From: CAVWUA01 sp963758025
GTDB lineage: Bacteria; Planctomycetota; Planctomycetia; Isosphaerales; Isosphaeraceae
Assembly (NCBI GenBank): GCA_963758025.1
Contig: CAVWUA010000003.1
Coordinates: forward strand, 489,381-553,380
DNA length: 64,000 nt
Reading direction: 5' to 3'
Shown: one piece after another, positions 53,160-63,183 of the stretch
Position numbering within the stretch: position 1 is the first letter of the stretch
Layout: each line of letters opens with the position of its first letter
Translations under genes and position numbers: made by a program
Notes under the pieces: generated by a model
What the model was told of the DNA's origin: nothing
Seen by the model: only the letters and a program-made list of their open reading frames with translations
Databases searched by the model: none

Positions 53160-54128
53160 ATGTCCCACCACGATGAAGACCGTCAGCGCGACGACGACCG
53201 CCACGAGCATCCATCCTCCCGCCCTGATTCCGGGGCGAACTCCATCTCCACGGACGATGCGGAGGTGATGTCGGAAGCGGAGCATCGCGATGCGGATCGT
53301 TCCCGTCCCGAGACGGTCGTTCTGGTTGGTCCGAATGATGAGTTCCCCGCCGCCGAATCGATTTCGCCCGTGAGTGGACGGACGCTCGTTGTCGAGCGAC
53401 GCGTCCCCGATCGGCCGACGCGTTCCGAGACGCGTCCGGCGGATGAGGAACGGAGCCGGGGGCGTCGCCGACGCGATCAGGATGAGGACCGCGATGACGA
53501 CGAGGAAGAGAACGAACCCTCCTTCTGGGCCGCGCACAGCGGAACGATCCTCGGTCTGATCGTCGGCCTGCTCCTGGGGCTCGCCGCGGCCTGGGCCTAC
53601 TGGCACTTTTACGCGTCGAAGTCGGACGAATCGCAAGGCAACTCGTCGCAGTCCAGCGGTCAGACATCCGGGGCGGGCTCTTCGAGTCCCAAGAGCAAGA
53701 GCACTCAATCCAACGAGGAGGGCGAGGACCAGACGTCCCGGATTCCCGGCGTTGGCGAGGCCGACAGCTTCGACGCCGTTCAGAAGCAACTGGAAGCCCT
53801 CGCGGAACGGATGGACCGGCTTCGTCTGCGACTCGATCGGGTGGAGACCCCGAACGACACGCTACCACCCGGTCTCAAGTCCCTTCAGATCAAGGTGGGC
53901 GAGCTTGCCAGCGAGGTCGATGATGTCTCCTACTTGCCCGAGCGCGTCCGCCGCCTGGAAAATCGGATCGACGAGCTGAACCAGCGTCTTCGCAGTCTGC
54001 GAGAGCAGGCCGTTCTCTCTTCGGGCGGCTCTTCCGATGCCGGATCAGGTGAGCGAACGGATACCCTCCCGCCAGCTTCGACCGAGGCATCGCCAGGAGG
54101 TGAGCAACCCAGCGACCCATGCCGGTGA
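53160..54128 (+). CDS. Single-pass membrane protein with charged N-terminus and coiled coil
   Basis: About 322 residues. Residues 1-125 are hydrophilic and strongly charged (for example ERSRGRRRRDQDEDRDDDEE). A single helix follows at about 129-151 (GTILGLIVGLLLGLAAAWAYWHFY), then a Ser-rich linker and a coiled coil at about 205-290 with repeated leucine heptads (QLEALAERMDRLRLRLDRVE and LPERVRRLENRIDELNQRLRSL). No family is recognised. It could tether a complex to the membrane. GGAGG lies about 8 bases before the ATG at 53,160. The following TPR-like gene overlaps its 3' end, so the two are likely translated together. Confidence 0.75.
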   Translation: MSHHDEDRQRDDDRHEHPSSRPDSGANSISTDDAEVMSEAEHRDADRSRPETVVLVGPNDEFPAAESISPVSGRTLVVERRVPDRPTRSETRPADEERSRGRRRRDQDEDRDDDEEENEPSFWAAHSGTILGLIVGLLLGLAAAWAYWHFYASKSDESQGNSSQSSGQTSGAGSSSPKSKSTQSNEEGEDQTSRIPGVGEADSFDAVQKQLEALAERMDRLRLRLDRVETPNDTLPPGLKSLQIKVGELASEVDDVSYLPERVRRLENRIDELNQRLRSLREQAVLSSGGSSDAGSGERTDTLPPASTEASPGGEQPSDPCR

Positions 54129-54459
54129 GCCGGCCCTGATCGATCTGAAGGATACGCAATCGGCAATCGACCGCGGCCTCGAACTGCTCGCGCAGCGCCG
54201 CTATGCGCTGGCGCGTGACGTCTTTCGAACCCTGGAGCGGACCCGGCCATCCGACGCTCGCGTCTGGTACCTCGCGGCCGTCGCTCAGGGCCTTTCGACC
54301 GGCGACTGGGACGGGGAAACCCACGACCTGCTCGTCCGCGGCCTGGAGCGTGAGCGTGCCGGCACGCCCTCCGAGACCCAGATCGAGCAGACTCTCTCCC
54401 GTCTCGGTGAAGGCCAGGATTGGCTGAACGCCCAGCGACGCCGCGTGGCAAGCCGCTGA
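54100..54459 (+). CDS. Small TPR-like protein
   Basis: About 119 residues from the GTG at 54,100, or 140 if the ATG at 54,037 is used. The centre resembles one to two TPR helices: AIDRGLELLAQRRYALARDVFRTLERTRPSDARVWYLAAVAQG. Such proteins usually mediate protein contacts. It overlaps the 3' end of the membrane coiled-coil gene and precedes the response regulator-phosphatase gene by about 300 bases. Start choice is uncertain. No specific function can be assigned. Confidence 0.6.
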   Translation: MSNPATHAGEPALIDLKDTQSAIDRGLELLAQRRYALARDVFRTLERTRPSDARVWYLAAVAQGLSTGDWDGETHDLLVRGLERERAGTPSETQIEQTLSRLGEGQDWLNAQRRRVASR

Positions 54460-54762
54460 GGGAATCCCACACCACCGCGCGGAACTCGCCCAGGTCCTAC
54501 CGGCTCACTCTGGCCGGTGAAGACTATCTTCGCGAGGACCGACAGGCTAGACTCATTCTGAGACGGCCATTTCACTCATTCATGCGACGTTCGCAAGCCC
54601 TTCCAGATATCCGCTCCGAACGGGGGTGGTCCGGGGAGGGAACGGCGGCGAAGAACGCCCCGAATTCGTGGCCGCCGCGCCTTGGAAACGTGGCTGACCT
54701 TATCGAACCAATCCCGTCCCGACCGGAAGGATCTCGAGCAACCTCCGGAGATCAAGAGCACC
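54460..54762 (+). other. Gap before the response regulator-phosphatase gene
   Basis: About 300 bases with no credible coding frame, hairpin or repeat. It likely holds the promoter of the downstream signalling genes. Confidence 0.4.
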
Positions 54763-55923
54763 ATGGCACGCCGGCTACTGTTGGTCGAGGATAGCTCGAT
54801 GATGCGGCGGATGTTATCCGGTCTGCTCGAGCAGGAAGGATACGAGGTCTCGGCCGCGTGCGATGGCCGCGAGGGGCTGGCAACGGCCCGCGAGTCGTCT
54901 CCCGAACTGATCGTCACCGATTTCGAGATGCCCGAGCTTGACGGCCCTGGACTCTGTCAGGAGCTGAAGGCGGACCCGCAACTCCGGATGATTCCGGTGA
55001 TCATGTTGACGACGCTCGGCGCAACCGAGAGCAAGGTCATCGGCCTCGACGCCGGCGCCGATGATTACATGGAAAAGCCCAAGGCGCCGGAGGACATTCA
55101 GGAACTCTTCGCCCGGATCCGTGCCCAGCTTCGAATCGCCGACCTCCGGCGCGAGCTCGACCAGCGGAACCGGCAACTTGAGGTCGCCCAGGCGAAACTC
55201 GGCCTCGAGCTGAATCTGGCCCGGAAAGTCCAGATGGGACTGATGCCGAAACCACCCAAGCCGAAGGGGGTTCTTCGCCTGGCCGTCCGCTACCAACCGG
55301 CCAACCAGCTCGGAGGCGATGTGTATGACTTCCCCACACTCGACGACGGCCGGCTCGGGATCATCGCGGCCGATATCTCAGGCCACGGTGTGAATGCGGC
55401 GTTATTGTCGGGCATGGTGAAGACCCTGGCCGGCCCGCTGATGACGGCCGGGCTGCCGCCGGGTCGCGTCCTGGGGGGGCTCGATACGTCGATCGAGCAG
55501 TATTTCCCCGAGGAATATTTCTGCACGGCGTTCTGTCTGATTATTGATGAAACGACCGGCGCCTTCGACTATGCTGGCGTGGGTCATCCACCCGTCCTCG
55601 TGTCCGGCCCCCACGGCACGCGGTTTCTCGATTCCGAAGCCGGCCTGCTCGGCGTTGGCATGGTGGACGGGCTCGGGGGAGGGTCCGGTCAGCTCGAACC
55701 GGGAGAGTCGCTCCTGATCTACACCGATGGGCTCCCGGATGCAATGAACCCGGCCGATGAACCGTTCGGAACCGAACGGATTCAGGCCGTCCTCGAGACG
55801 CATCTCGCGTTGACCCCCGCGGAGATCCTCGATCTGTTGGAGCAAGAGGTCGCCCGCCACGTCACCCCGCTCCAGCCTCACGACGACATCAATCTCATTC
55901 TGGTCCAGAGGCCCCCTTCCTGA
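54763..55923 (+). CDS. Response regulator with PP2C/SpoIIE-type serine phosphatase output
   Basis: 386 residues. The receiver domain (1-125) has the acidic pair LLLVED, the phosphoacceptor D53 in IVTDFEMPELDG, the conserved Thr in VIMLTTLG and Lys in YMEKPKAPED. A coiled-coil linker (DLRRELDQRNRQLEVAQAKL) leads to a PPM/SpoIIE-like phosphatase with VRYQPANQLGGDVYDF, IIAADISGHGVNAALLSGM, YAGVGHPPVLV and LLIYTDGLPDAMNP, all metal-binding positions present. Family knowledge: such RsbU/SpoIIE-type enzymes dephosphorylate STAS anti-anti-sigma factors in partner switching. No STAS or anti-sigma gene lies in view. The ATG at 54,763 follows CGGAG and opens the receiver domain. The chemosensory operon begins about 225 bases downstream. 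Confidence 0.92.
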   Translation: MARRLLLVEDSSMMRRMLSGLLEQEGYEVSAACDGREGLATARESSPELIVTDFEMPELDGPGLCQELKADPQLRMIPVIMLTTLGATESKVIGLDAGADDYMEKPKAPEDIQELFARIRAQLRIADLRRELDQRNRQLEVAQAKLGLELNLARKVQMGLMPKPPKPKGVLRLAVRYQPANQLGGDVYDFPTLDDGRLGIIAADISGHGVNAALLSGMVKTLAGPLMTAGLPPGRVLGGLDTSIEQYFPEEYFCTAFCLIIDETTGAFDYAGVGHPPVLVSGPHGTRFLDSEAGLLGVGMVDGLGGGSGQLEPGESLLIYTDGLPDAMNPADEPFGTERIQAVLETHLALTPAEILDLLEQEVARHVTPLQPHDDINLILVQRPPS

Positions 55924-56147
55924 TCGGTTCGCTCGCGCCGGTTGGTTTCCTCTCCAAGCCGCGATAACTTGCCTCGCTTCCCCTTGGAATTCTCCTCGGT
56001 CGGGAGGGAAGCCGTCCTTTTTTGCCGATTTCGCCCATTCTCTCGAACAAGTCATTTCGCGATATTCGATCCACATGATATCCTGAATAAGCCCGAATCG
56101 ACCTTTCCAAGCTCCTTGAGCCCAGGCACCTCCTGCGGATTAGCTCC

Positions 56148-56708
56148 ATGAATCCTGGATTGATACGCTCGAACTCGACCGACCGTGAAGGGTGGCGGAT
56201 GGAGGACCCGATTCGCCAGTTCGTCGGGTTTCGCCTCGATGGTGAGGACTATGCAATCGCAATCACGATGATCCGGGAGATCATCCTGATGAAGCCGATC
56301 ACGCGGCTTCCCCAGGCCCCCGACGCCATCGAAGGGTTGATCAATCTGCGAGGGACGGTGATCCCGATCGTCAACCTTCGGAAGCGTTTCAGACTTCCAC
56401 CCCGCCCCTTCGACGACGAGACGCGCACGATCGTCGTGAACGTCCACGACAAGACGGTGGGTTGCATCGTGGACGAGGTGTCCCAGGTGATGCGGATCAC
56501 CAGCGACCAGATCCAGCCCGTACCGATCTCGATGGCCTCGGTCGCCCGGCGGTACATCTCCGGACTGGCCATGCTGGAAGACTGCCTGTTGATCATCCTG
56601 GACCTCGAAAAGCTCTTTGGCGCGGGAGAGGGTGACCTCGATCTGGTCCTGTCAACGCCTTCACACACGACTCCGAACCCTGAGCGATCACCTGAAAGGG
56701 GAGAGTGA
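56148..56708 (+). CDS. cheW: CheW-like coupling protein
   Basis: About 169-186 residues. The CheW core has QFVGFRLDGEDYAIAITMIREI, ITRLPQAPDAIEGLINLRGTVIPIVNLRKRF and TIVVNVHDKTVGCIVDEVSQV, then YISGLAMLEDCLLIILDLEKLF. It couples the chemoreceptor to CheA in a signalling array. The start may be ATG 56,148 or ATG 56,199; the latter begins right at the domain. The stop is followed three bases later by the GTG of the chemoreceptor gene, indicating one operon. Confidence 0.93.
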   Translation: MNPGLIRSNSTDREGWRMEDPIRQFVGFRLDGEDYAIAITMIREIILMKPITRLPQAPDAIEGLINLRGTVIPIVNLRKRFRLPPRPFDDETRTIVVNVHDKTVGCIVDEVSQVMRITSDQIQPVPISMASVARRYISGLAMLEDCLLIILDLEKLFGAGEGDLDLVLSTPSHTTPNPERSPERGE

Positions 56709-56711
56709 CCC

Positions 56712-59219
56712 GTGGAACCGTCCACGCCCGAGAATGGGCCAAAGCCAGAGCGAAGCAAACCCTCCCGAGTTCGCCCCGGGCTGAAGCGGACGTCGTTCGG
56801 GCGGTCTCCCAGGCGAGGTCTCCTTGCCTCCTCAATGATTGAGGAACAACCCGACTCGTCCGGGAGCGATCAGCCGGTGAACGGCCGGAGTCAGTCCGCG
56901 ATGACCGATGGGTCGGATGGGATCATCCGGGGCGATGATCGAGGTGATCGACGCGATTGTCCGGGCGGAGACGATCGAGGAGATCATCCATGCGACGATG
57001 GAGGTGATTCGCCGGCGTTTCGGCTGGACCTATGGCTCCTACTGGTCGGTCGATCGCGAGCGGGAGGTTCTGGTCTTCGCGATGGAGTCGGGCGAGGTGG
57101 ATTCGGAATTCCACCGGGCCACCCGCTCGGCGCAGTTCCGAGAAGGTGAGGGCCTCAACGGTCGAGCCTGGCAACGACAGGATCTGGTCCATGTCTGCGA
57201 TCTCGCCGAACTGGCCGATGCTGCCGGGCACCGATCGCCCAACGTGCCGGAATCCGTTCCGGCGTCGCCATGCCGATCCTCGAAGAGGGAGCGGTCATCG
57301 GCACGATGGATTTCTTTGCCTCGGAGTTGATCGACTTCACCTCCGACTGGCTCGATATCCTGCGGGTCATCGGCCAGCTCGCTTCGGACAAGATCACGAA
57401 GCTGGGCGAGCAACTGGAAATGATCCGCCTCACCCGGATGATCGAAAATGCCCCCACGAGCATGATGTTCACCGATCGGGACCTCGTCATCCGGTACATG
57501 AATCCCGCGTCGGTGCGGCTGCTCAAGCGGATCGAGGCGTATCTCCCTTGCAAGGTGGATGAGATGCTCGGGCATTCCATCGACATCTTCCACAAGCAGC
57601 CCGAGCATCAGCGACGGATTCTCGCTGACCCTAAGAACCTTCCCCACCGGGCGATGATCTCGATCGGCCCCGAACACGCCGACCTGTACATCAGCGCCAT
57701 TCTCGACAAGCAGGGGAAGTATCTGGGCCCCATGTTGACCTGGGACATCATCACCGAAAAAAAGCAGGCCGAGATACGCGAGAAGGAGGTGGCCGCCGAC
57801 ACGACCGCCGTCGCCAGTCTGCTTTTGTCGATGAGCCGCGCGCAGTCCGTGGACGAGGTTCTCGCCTCATCGCTGAGCTCGATCCGGGAGGCGTATGGCT
57901 GGGACTACGGCACGTACTGGGAGCACGATCCGGAAGCCGGTGTGATGCGGTTCGGGCGGGACTCCGGCGTGGTCGCCGAGGAATTCCGCCGCAAGACGAT
58001 GGAGACGACCTTCCGCGAAGGGGAAGGTTCGGTCGGGCAGGCGTGGCGCCTGCGCGACACTCAGTTTCTCTCCGAGTTTGCCGAGCAGCGGAACTCGACC
58101 CGTGCCGTGGTGGCGAGTCGATCAGGGCTGCACACGTCGGTCGCTCTGCCGATCTTGCTCCACGGGGAGGTTTACGGCGTCCTCGATTTCTTCAGCACCG
58201 CGACGGTCCAGATCACCGACTCTCGGCAGGAAGCGTTGCGGAGCGCCAGCCGACTGATCTCCGGCGCTCTGGATCGAGTTGATCAGCAGGTCCGGATGGA
58301 TGAGTCGAGGCGTGACCTGGAGCACAAGGTCAACCTGCTCATGAAGGTCGCCCAGTCCGCCGCTCGGGGAGACCTGACCGTCGATATCGAGGTTCGGGGC
58401 AAGGACGATATGGGCCGGCTCGGCGAGGCGCTGGCGAAGATGATGGCCGACCTGAAGAACGTCATCGGGCAGGTCATCGAGTCCGCCAATCAGTTCGCGG
58501 AAGGTTCCCGTGTCGTCGCCGAGAGCGCCAGCTACCTGAGTGATTCGTCGCAGAATCAGGCAGCCACCGTCGAGGAGATGTCGGCCTCGATCGATCATCT
58601 CAGCCGGGCGATCCTGGAAATCAATCAGAACGCCAGCTCCGCCCGCGAACTGGCCGAGCGGACGTCGCAACTGGCGAAACAGGGGGGCGAGTCGGTCGAA
58701 CAGGCGATCGAGGCGATGGTCCTGATCCGGAAGTCAAGCGAGCAGGTCAGCGACATCATTCAGGTCATCAGCGAGATCGCCAGTCAGACGAACCTGCTAG
58801 CGCTGAACGCCGCGATCGAGGCGGCCCGCGCCGGCGAGCACGGTCTGGGCTTCGCCGTCGTGGCCGACGAGGTCCGCAAACTGGCCGAGCGCTCCCGTGC
58901 CGCCGCCAAGGAAATCACGGCCCTGATCAAGGAGTCCACCCACCGGGTCGCGGACGGCGCCCAGCTTTCGCAGACGGCGGGCCAGTCGCTCAAGACGATC
59001 GTCCAGGGGGTCGAGGAGACGGCCGCCAGCATCGCCAAGATCGCGCATGCCACCCAGGAGCAGTCGGAGTCGGCCTCGGAGGTCGGCAAGGCAATTCAGA
59101 ATGTCTCGTCGATCACCGAGACGAATGCCTCCAGCTCCGAGGAGCTCTCCGCCAGCGCCGAGGAGCTCGGCGCCCAGGCGGCAGTCTTGAAGGGCGTGAT
59201 CTCGGAATTCAAGGTATGA
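56712..59219 (+). CDS. Soluble methyl-accepting chemotaxis protein with GAF-PAS-GAF sensing part
   Basis: About 835 residues, no membrane helix. Two GAF-like domains flank a PAS domain: GWTYGSYWSVDREREVLVF...FREGEGLNGRAW, then TRMIENAPTSMMFTDRDLVIRYMN (PAS), then GWDYGTYWEHDPEAGVMRF...FREGEGSVGQAW. A HAMP-like segment (AQSAARGDLTVDIEVRGKDDMGRLGEAL) and the signalling hairpin (SEIASQTNLLALNAAIEAARAGEHG, FAVVADEVRKLAERS) follow. Frame breaks near 56,932 and 57,232 are bridged by DGIIRAMIEVIDAIV and AQRAGIRSGVAMPILEEG. A GTG start at 56,712 has GGGGAG upstream and is three bases after cheW. The ligand is probably intracellular (redox state or a small molecule) but not identifiable. Its stop overlaps cheR (ATGA). 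Confidence 0.9.
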
Positions 59220-60059
59220 AGCCCGGCATGTTCGACATCGAGCTGACCGAGCCCGAGTTCGAGAGCTTCCGCGCCTTGATTTACCGGATCGCCGGTATCC
59301 GGATCCCCGACACGAAGCGTGTCATGGTCACGAATCGGCTCAGGAGGCGGCTCCGGGATACAGGGATCGACTCGTTCGCGAAATATTATGCGTATCTGAA
59401 CTCCGGCGCGGGCCAGGGGGAGGTTCCCCGATTCCTGGACGCGATCACGACCAACGAGACCTATTTCTTCCGAGATCCCCACCAGTACGAATGGTTCGGC
59501 GAAACATTCCTGCCCGAGGTCGCTCGAGCAGTTCCGGACGCATCCGAGGGGAAAGAGCCTTCGGGTCTGGTCGGCCGCCTGCGCCACGGGCGAGGAACTT
59601 TACTCGATCGCTCTGAAGATCAAGGCGCATCGCAGCCTCTTCACCGGCTGGAAACTGACCCTGCTCGGGACCGACATCAGCGACGCCGTGCTCAATGCCG
59701 CCCGGGCGGGCGTCTATGACGCGAGGGTTCTTCGCCTGATCCCTCCCGCCGAACGGCCTCTCCACTTCGACCACGATCTGGAGAAGGACCGGTGGACGGT
59801 CAAGCCCGAGATCCGCTCCCTCGCGACCTGGAAGTCTCACAACCTGCTCCATCCCCTCAAGGAGGAACCGTTCGATTGCATCTTTCTCAAAAATGTTCTG
59901 ATTTATTTCGATGCGGATTCCAAGCAGAGGGTTGTCCGACATCTGCTGAACGTGCTCGCTCCGGGGGGATTTCTGGTTATCGGACCCACGGAGGGGGTCT
60001 ATAACCTGCTGGGATCCTTGAACCGGCTCAAAACCTGGCTTTACCAGCGTCCGGTCTGA
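59216..60059 (+). CDS. cheR: Chemotaxis protein methyltransferase CheR
   Basis: About 280 residues. SAM-dependent methylation of receptor glutamates. Motifs: IPDTKRVMVTNRLRRRLRDTG in the N-terminal helical domain, TNETYFFRDPHQ, SAACATGEELYSIAL, LLGTDISDAVLNAARAG, FLKNVLIYFD and LAPGGFLVIGPTE. A frame break near 59,585 is bridged by the SAACATGEELYS block. The start ATG overlaps the receptor stop; an alternative Met is four codons in. No TPR extension is present. Confidence 0.92.
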
Positions 60060-60076
60060 GGTCGGGAGATCGCTCC

Positions 60077-62481
60077 ATGTCGGGATTCGATTCGGCAAGC
60101 ATGCTGCCCTATTACCTCGACGAGGCCGACGAGCAGATCGCCGCGCTGAACGACACGCTGCTGCGCCTGGAACAGGCGCCGGACGACGAGAAGGCGCTCC
60201 GGGACGCTTTTCGACTGGTCCATACCCTCAAGGGTTCCTCGACCATCCTCGGGTTCGACCAGGTGAAGGGCCTGACCCATCACCTGGAGACGTTCTTCGA
60301 CCGGCTTCGGAGTCGCCAGCGGAGCCTGGATCGGCCGTTCCTCGACCTCTGCTTCCGTTGTCTGGATGGCCTGCGCGATTATCATCGCGACCTTCGAACG
60401 AGCGGTCAGAGCGACATCGAGCTGTCAGGACTGTCGGCGATGGTCCTCGCGCTTCTGGATCATCCTCCAGCGGCGACCGAGGAGACACCTCCCACATCTC
60501 CAGCGGAACCCGATTCCCACACCGACATCCACCCCGGCGGCGGAGGCGCAGGCCCCTCCCGATCCTCCCGAATCATGCAGCGTGATCCTGGCTCAGCCCG
60601 AGGCCGTCCACCTGATCCTGTGCTTCGAGCCGAACCTGCCCTGGCCGGACATGAAGGCGAAGCTGGTCCTGAATCGATTGTCCGCCAAGGGACGAATCCT
60701 GGTGACCGATCCCCCCGTCGATCAACTGGAGGGGGTGGAATCCCTTGAGCAGCTCAGTGTCTGGCTCCTGGCCGATTGCGACATCAGCGAGCTGCACGCC
60801 CTGGCCAACGTGGACGGCGTCACGGAAATCCGCGTGGAAACCGGCGTGGTCCCCGACCACGTGGCCTCGAACCTGGCTGGTCCGTCGTCCCCACCGTCGC
60901 CTGAGAGATTTGCCACGTTCGGCTCCACCGCCCGACGAACCGGGGCCAGCCTCGCCGGTCTTACCGACCACAGCCGAACCGCCGGTTGTGCAGGACATAC
61001 TAGAACCCGCGACTTCATCCCAGCCGGCGAAGCGGTCGACCTCCGTGCCGAAACGGCCAAGGGTCACCGAGACCGTCCGCGTCGATGTGGATCGGCTCGA
61101 TCATCTGATGAATCTCGCTGGTGAGCTGGTCATCAACAAGTCGCGCTTCTTCGAAATCGCCCGCGGCCTGGAGGATCTCTTCCGCTCCTCGAACGCCCCA
61201 CTTCTCGCCGCGGATACCCGGGATCGGCTGGAAAGCATCTCAAACGGACTGGCGGATTTCGACGACCGCCTGCATCTCAATAACGGAGCAATGGACCGCT
61301 GGGCCTCGCAGTTCCGCCGCCTTCGCGAGAACTTCCAGGAAATTCAGGAGGAACTCGACCTGATCCGACAGGGGCGCGAGCAGCTCGGCGCGATGGCCGA
61401 GGCGATCCACCACCTCTCCCGGGTCTCCGACGGCATTCAGCGCGGAGTCCTGGAAACCCGGATGGTGCCGATCGGTCCCCTCTTCGATCGCTTCCAACGA
61501 GTGATCCGCGACCTCCGAATCTCGTCGAACAAGGAAATCGTCCTGCGGATCGAGGGGGAGAAGACCGAGTTGGACAAGCGGATGATCGACGAGCTGAGCG
61601 ATCCGTTGATCCATCTCGTCCGCAACGCGGTAGACCATGGCCTGGAGCCGCCCGATCGGCGCGAGGCCGCCGGCAAGTCCCGGGTTGGCCGACTCGCGCT
61701 GACGGCCACACATCGTGGCAATAGCGTCGTCATCACCGTCTCCGACGACGGTCGCGGGATCGACTGCGAACGGGTCCGACGAAAGGCCGTGGACCGCGGC
61801 TTGATCGGCGAGGAAGAGTCGCTCCAGCTCACCGCTCGGCAGATCATCCAGTTCATCTGGCACCCGGGATTGAGCACGGCCGAGACGGTCACCGATATCT
61901 CGGGGCGCGGGGTCGGCATGGACATCGTCAAGAGTCGGCTCGAACTCCTCAATGGCACCGTGGACGTTCGGACCGAGCCCGGCCAGGGGACGACCTTCAT
62001 CATTCGCCTTCCCCTGACCCTGGCAATCATGTCCGTCCTGCTGGCGAGGGTCGGTGAGGAGACCTACGCGATCCCCCTCGATCATCTGGATGAGATTGTC
62101 GAGATCGATGCCGGGCAGATCTATCGCGTCCACGGTCGGCATTCCATCGAGATCCGCGGACGGATCATTTCGCTCGTCGCACTCGACGACATCCTGCGGG
62201 GTCGGGGCACGAACCGCCAGGAGCCGGTTGGCGGATCGGCGGAGACCGAGGGAAAGCAAACTGTCGTCATCGTCACCACCGGCGAGGCGACGCTGGGATT
62301 GATTGTTGATGAACTCCTCGGAATGCAGGAAGCGGTTCTCAAGTCGCTGGAGCGGAACTTCCGCCCCGTCCCCGGGCTGTCCGGGGCCAGCATCCTTGGT
62401 GATGGGCGGATCTCGCTGATCCTCGACATCGAAGCCTTGATCGACATGGTCTCCCTCGACACGGTTCCGCCCCTGGCCTGA
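60077..62481 (+). CDS. cheA: Chemotaxis histidine kinase CheA
   Basis: About 800 residues. P1 HPt domain at 1-120 with phosphoacceptor H49 in RLVHTLKGSS. A Pro-rich linker leads to a P2-like domain (SVILAQPEAVHLILCFEPNL to TEIRVETGVVP), then a second Pro-rich linker. P3 dimerisation is VDRLDHLMNLAGELVINKSRF; the P4 kinase domain has IHLVRNAVDHGLE, VSDDGRGID and GRGVGMDIVKSRL; P5 is a CheW-like domain (IPLDHLDEIVEID to SLILDIEALIDM). It autophosphorylates and passes phosphate to the CheY-type regulator at 63,725 and possibly others. Frame breaks near 60,535 and 60,945 fall in the two linkers, so exact linker sequence is uncertain. Confidence 0.93.
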
Positions 62482-62535
62482 GACGGGAACCCCAGGTCGA
62501 ACCGAAGCGGTCACTTGGCGAAGGACGTAACGCGA

Positions 62536-63174
62536 ATGGAACCGAACCTCGAACGACCGCGGAAACGACGGCTCACAGCGATCTTCGCGAAGGGGGCCGA
62601 GGACGCGTCGGAGGCGCTCTCGAAGTGGCTCGGCCGGACCGTTCTGTTGACCGTCGACGAGGTGGACGAGGTGAGCTTGGCCGACGCGGCCGAGTTGCTC
62701 GGTCCGGCGGATCAGCTCGTTGCCGCCTGCGCGATGAATCTGAGCGGCCGGATCACCGGCCATCTCCTTCTGGTCTTCGAGGATCGCTCCGGTCTGGCGC
62801 TGGCTGACCTGCTCTTGCGACAGCCGGTTGGAACAGCGACAGAGTGGGGCGAGCTGGAGCGGTCGGCGGCGGAGGAGACGACCAACATCGTGGGATGCGC
62901 TTACGTGAACTCCCTCGCGGCCCATCTCCCTGCCCCGATGGATGGTGTACCCAAGGCGATTCTTCCCTCTCCGCCGATATTCCGCCACGAATTTGCAGGA
63001 AGCCTCCTAGAATTTGCCCTGATGGAGCAGGCTATTGTGCTGGACCGGCTGCTCCTGGCCCAGACGCGATTCACGACGGAACGGATGGATTTAAACTGGT
63101 CGCTGCTTCTCGTCCCCAGCGGGGAGTCCCTGGAGTTGCTCGCCGCCGCAGTCGCGGAACCCAAAACCCGTTGA
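62536..63174 (+). CDS. CheC/CheX-family phosphatase
   Basis: 212 residues from the ATG at 62,536. The motif SAAEETTNIVGCAYVNSL fits the CheC/CheX active-site pattern (acidic/Ser-x3-Glu-x2-Asn followed about 22 residues later by Pro, here ILPSPP). Only this one site is evident; the equivalent N-terminal position lacks the Glu/Asn pair, so it resembles a one-site CheC or CheX. It probably dephosphorylates CheY-P, and CheC-type proteins also bind CheD, encoded next. A TTG at 62,515 gives a longer frame, but GAAGGA before 62,536 supports the ATG. The frame is intact. Confidence 0.8.
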   Translation: MEPNLERPRKRRLTAIFAKGAEDASEALSKWLGRTVLLTVDEVDEVSLADAAELLGPADQLVAACAMNLSGRITGHLLLVFEDRSGLALADLLLRQPVGTATEWGELERSAAEETTNIVGCAYVNSLAAHLPAPMDGVPKAILPSPPIFRHEFAGSLLEFALMEQAIVLDRLLLAQTRFTTERMDLNWSLLLVPSGESLELLAAAVAEPKTR

Positions 63175-63183
63175 GGACTTGCC

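Noticed and set aside
61240..62988. Minus-strand open frame of 582 codons opposite cheA
   Set aside because: The plus strand encodes an unmistakable CheA kinase domain; the antisense frame lacks any motif.
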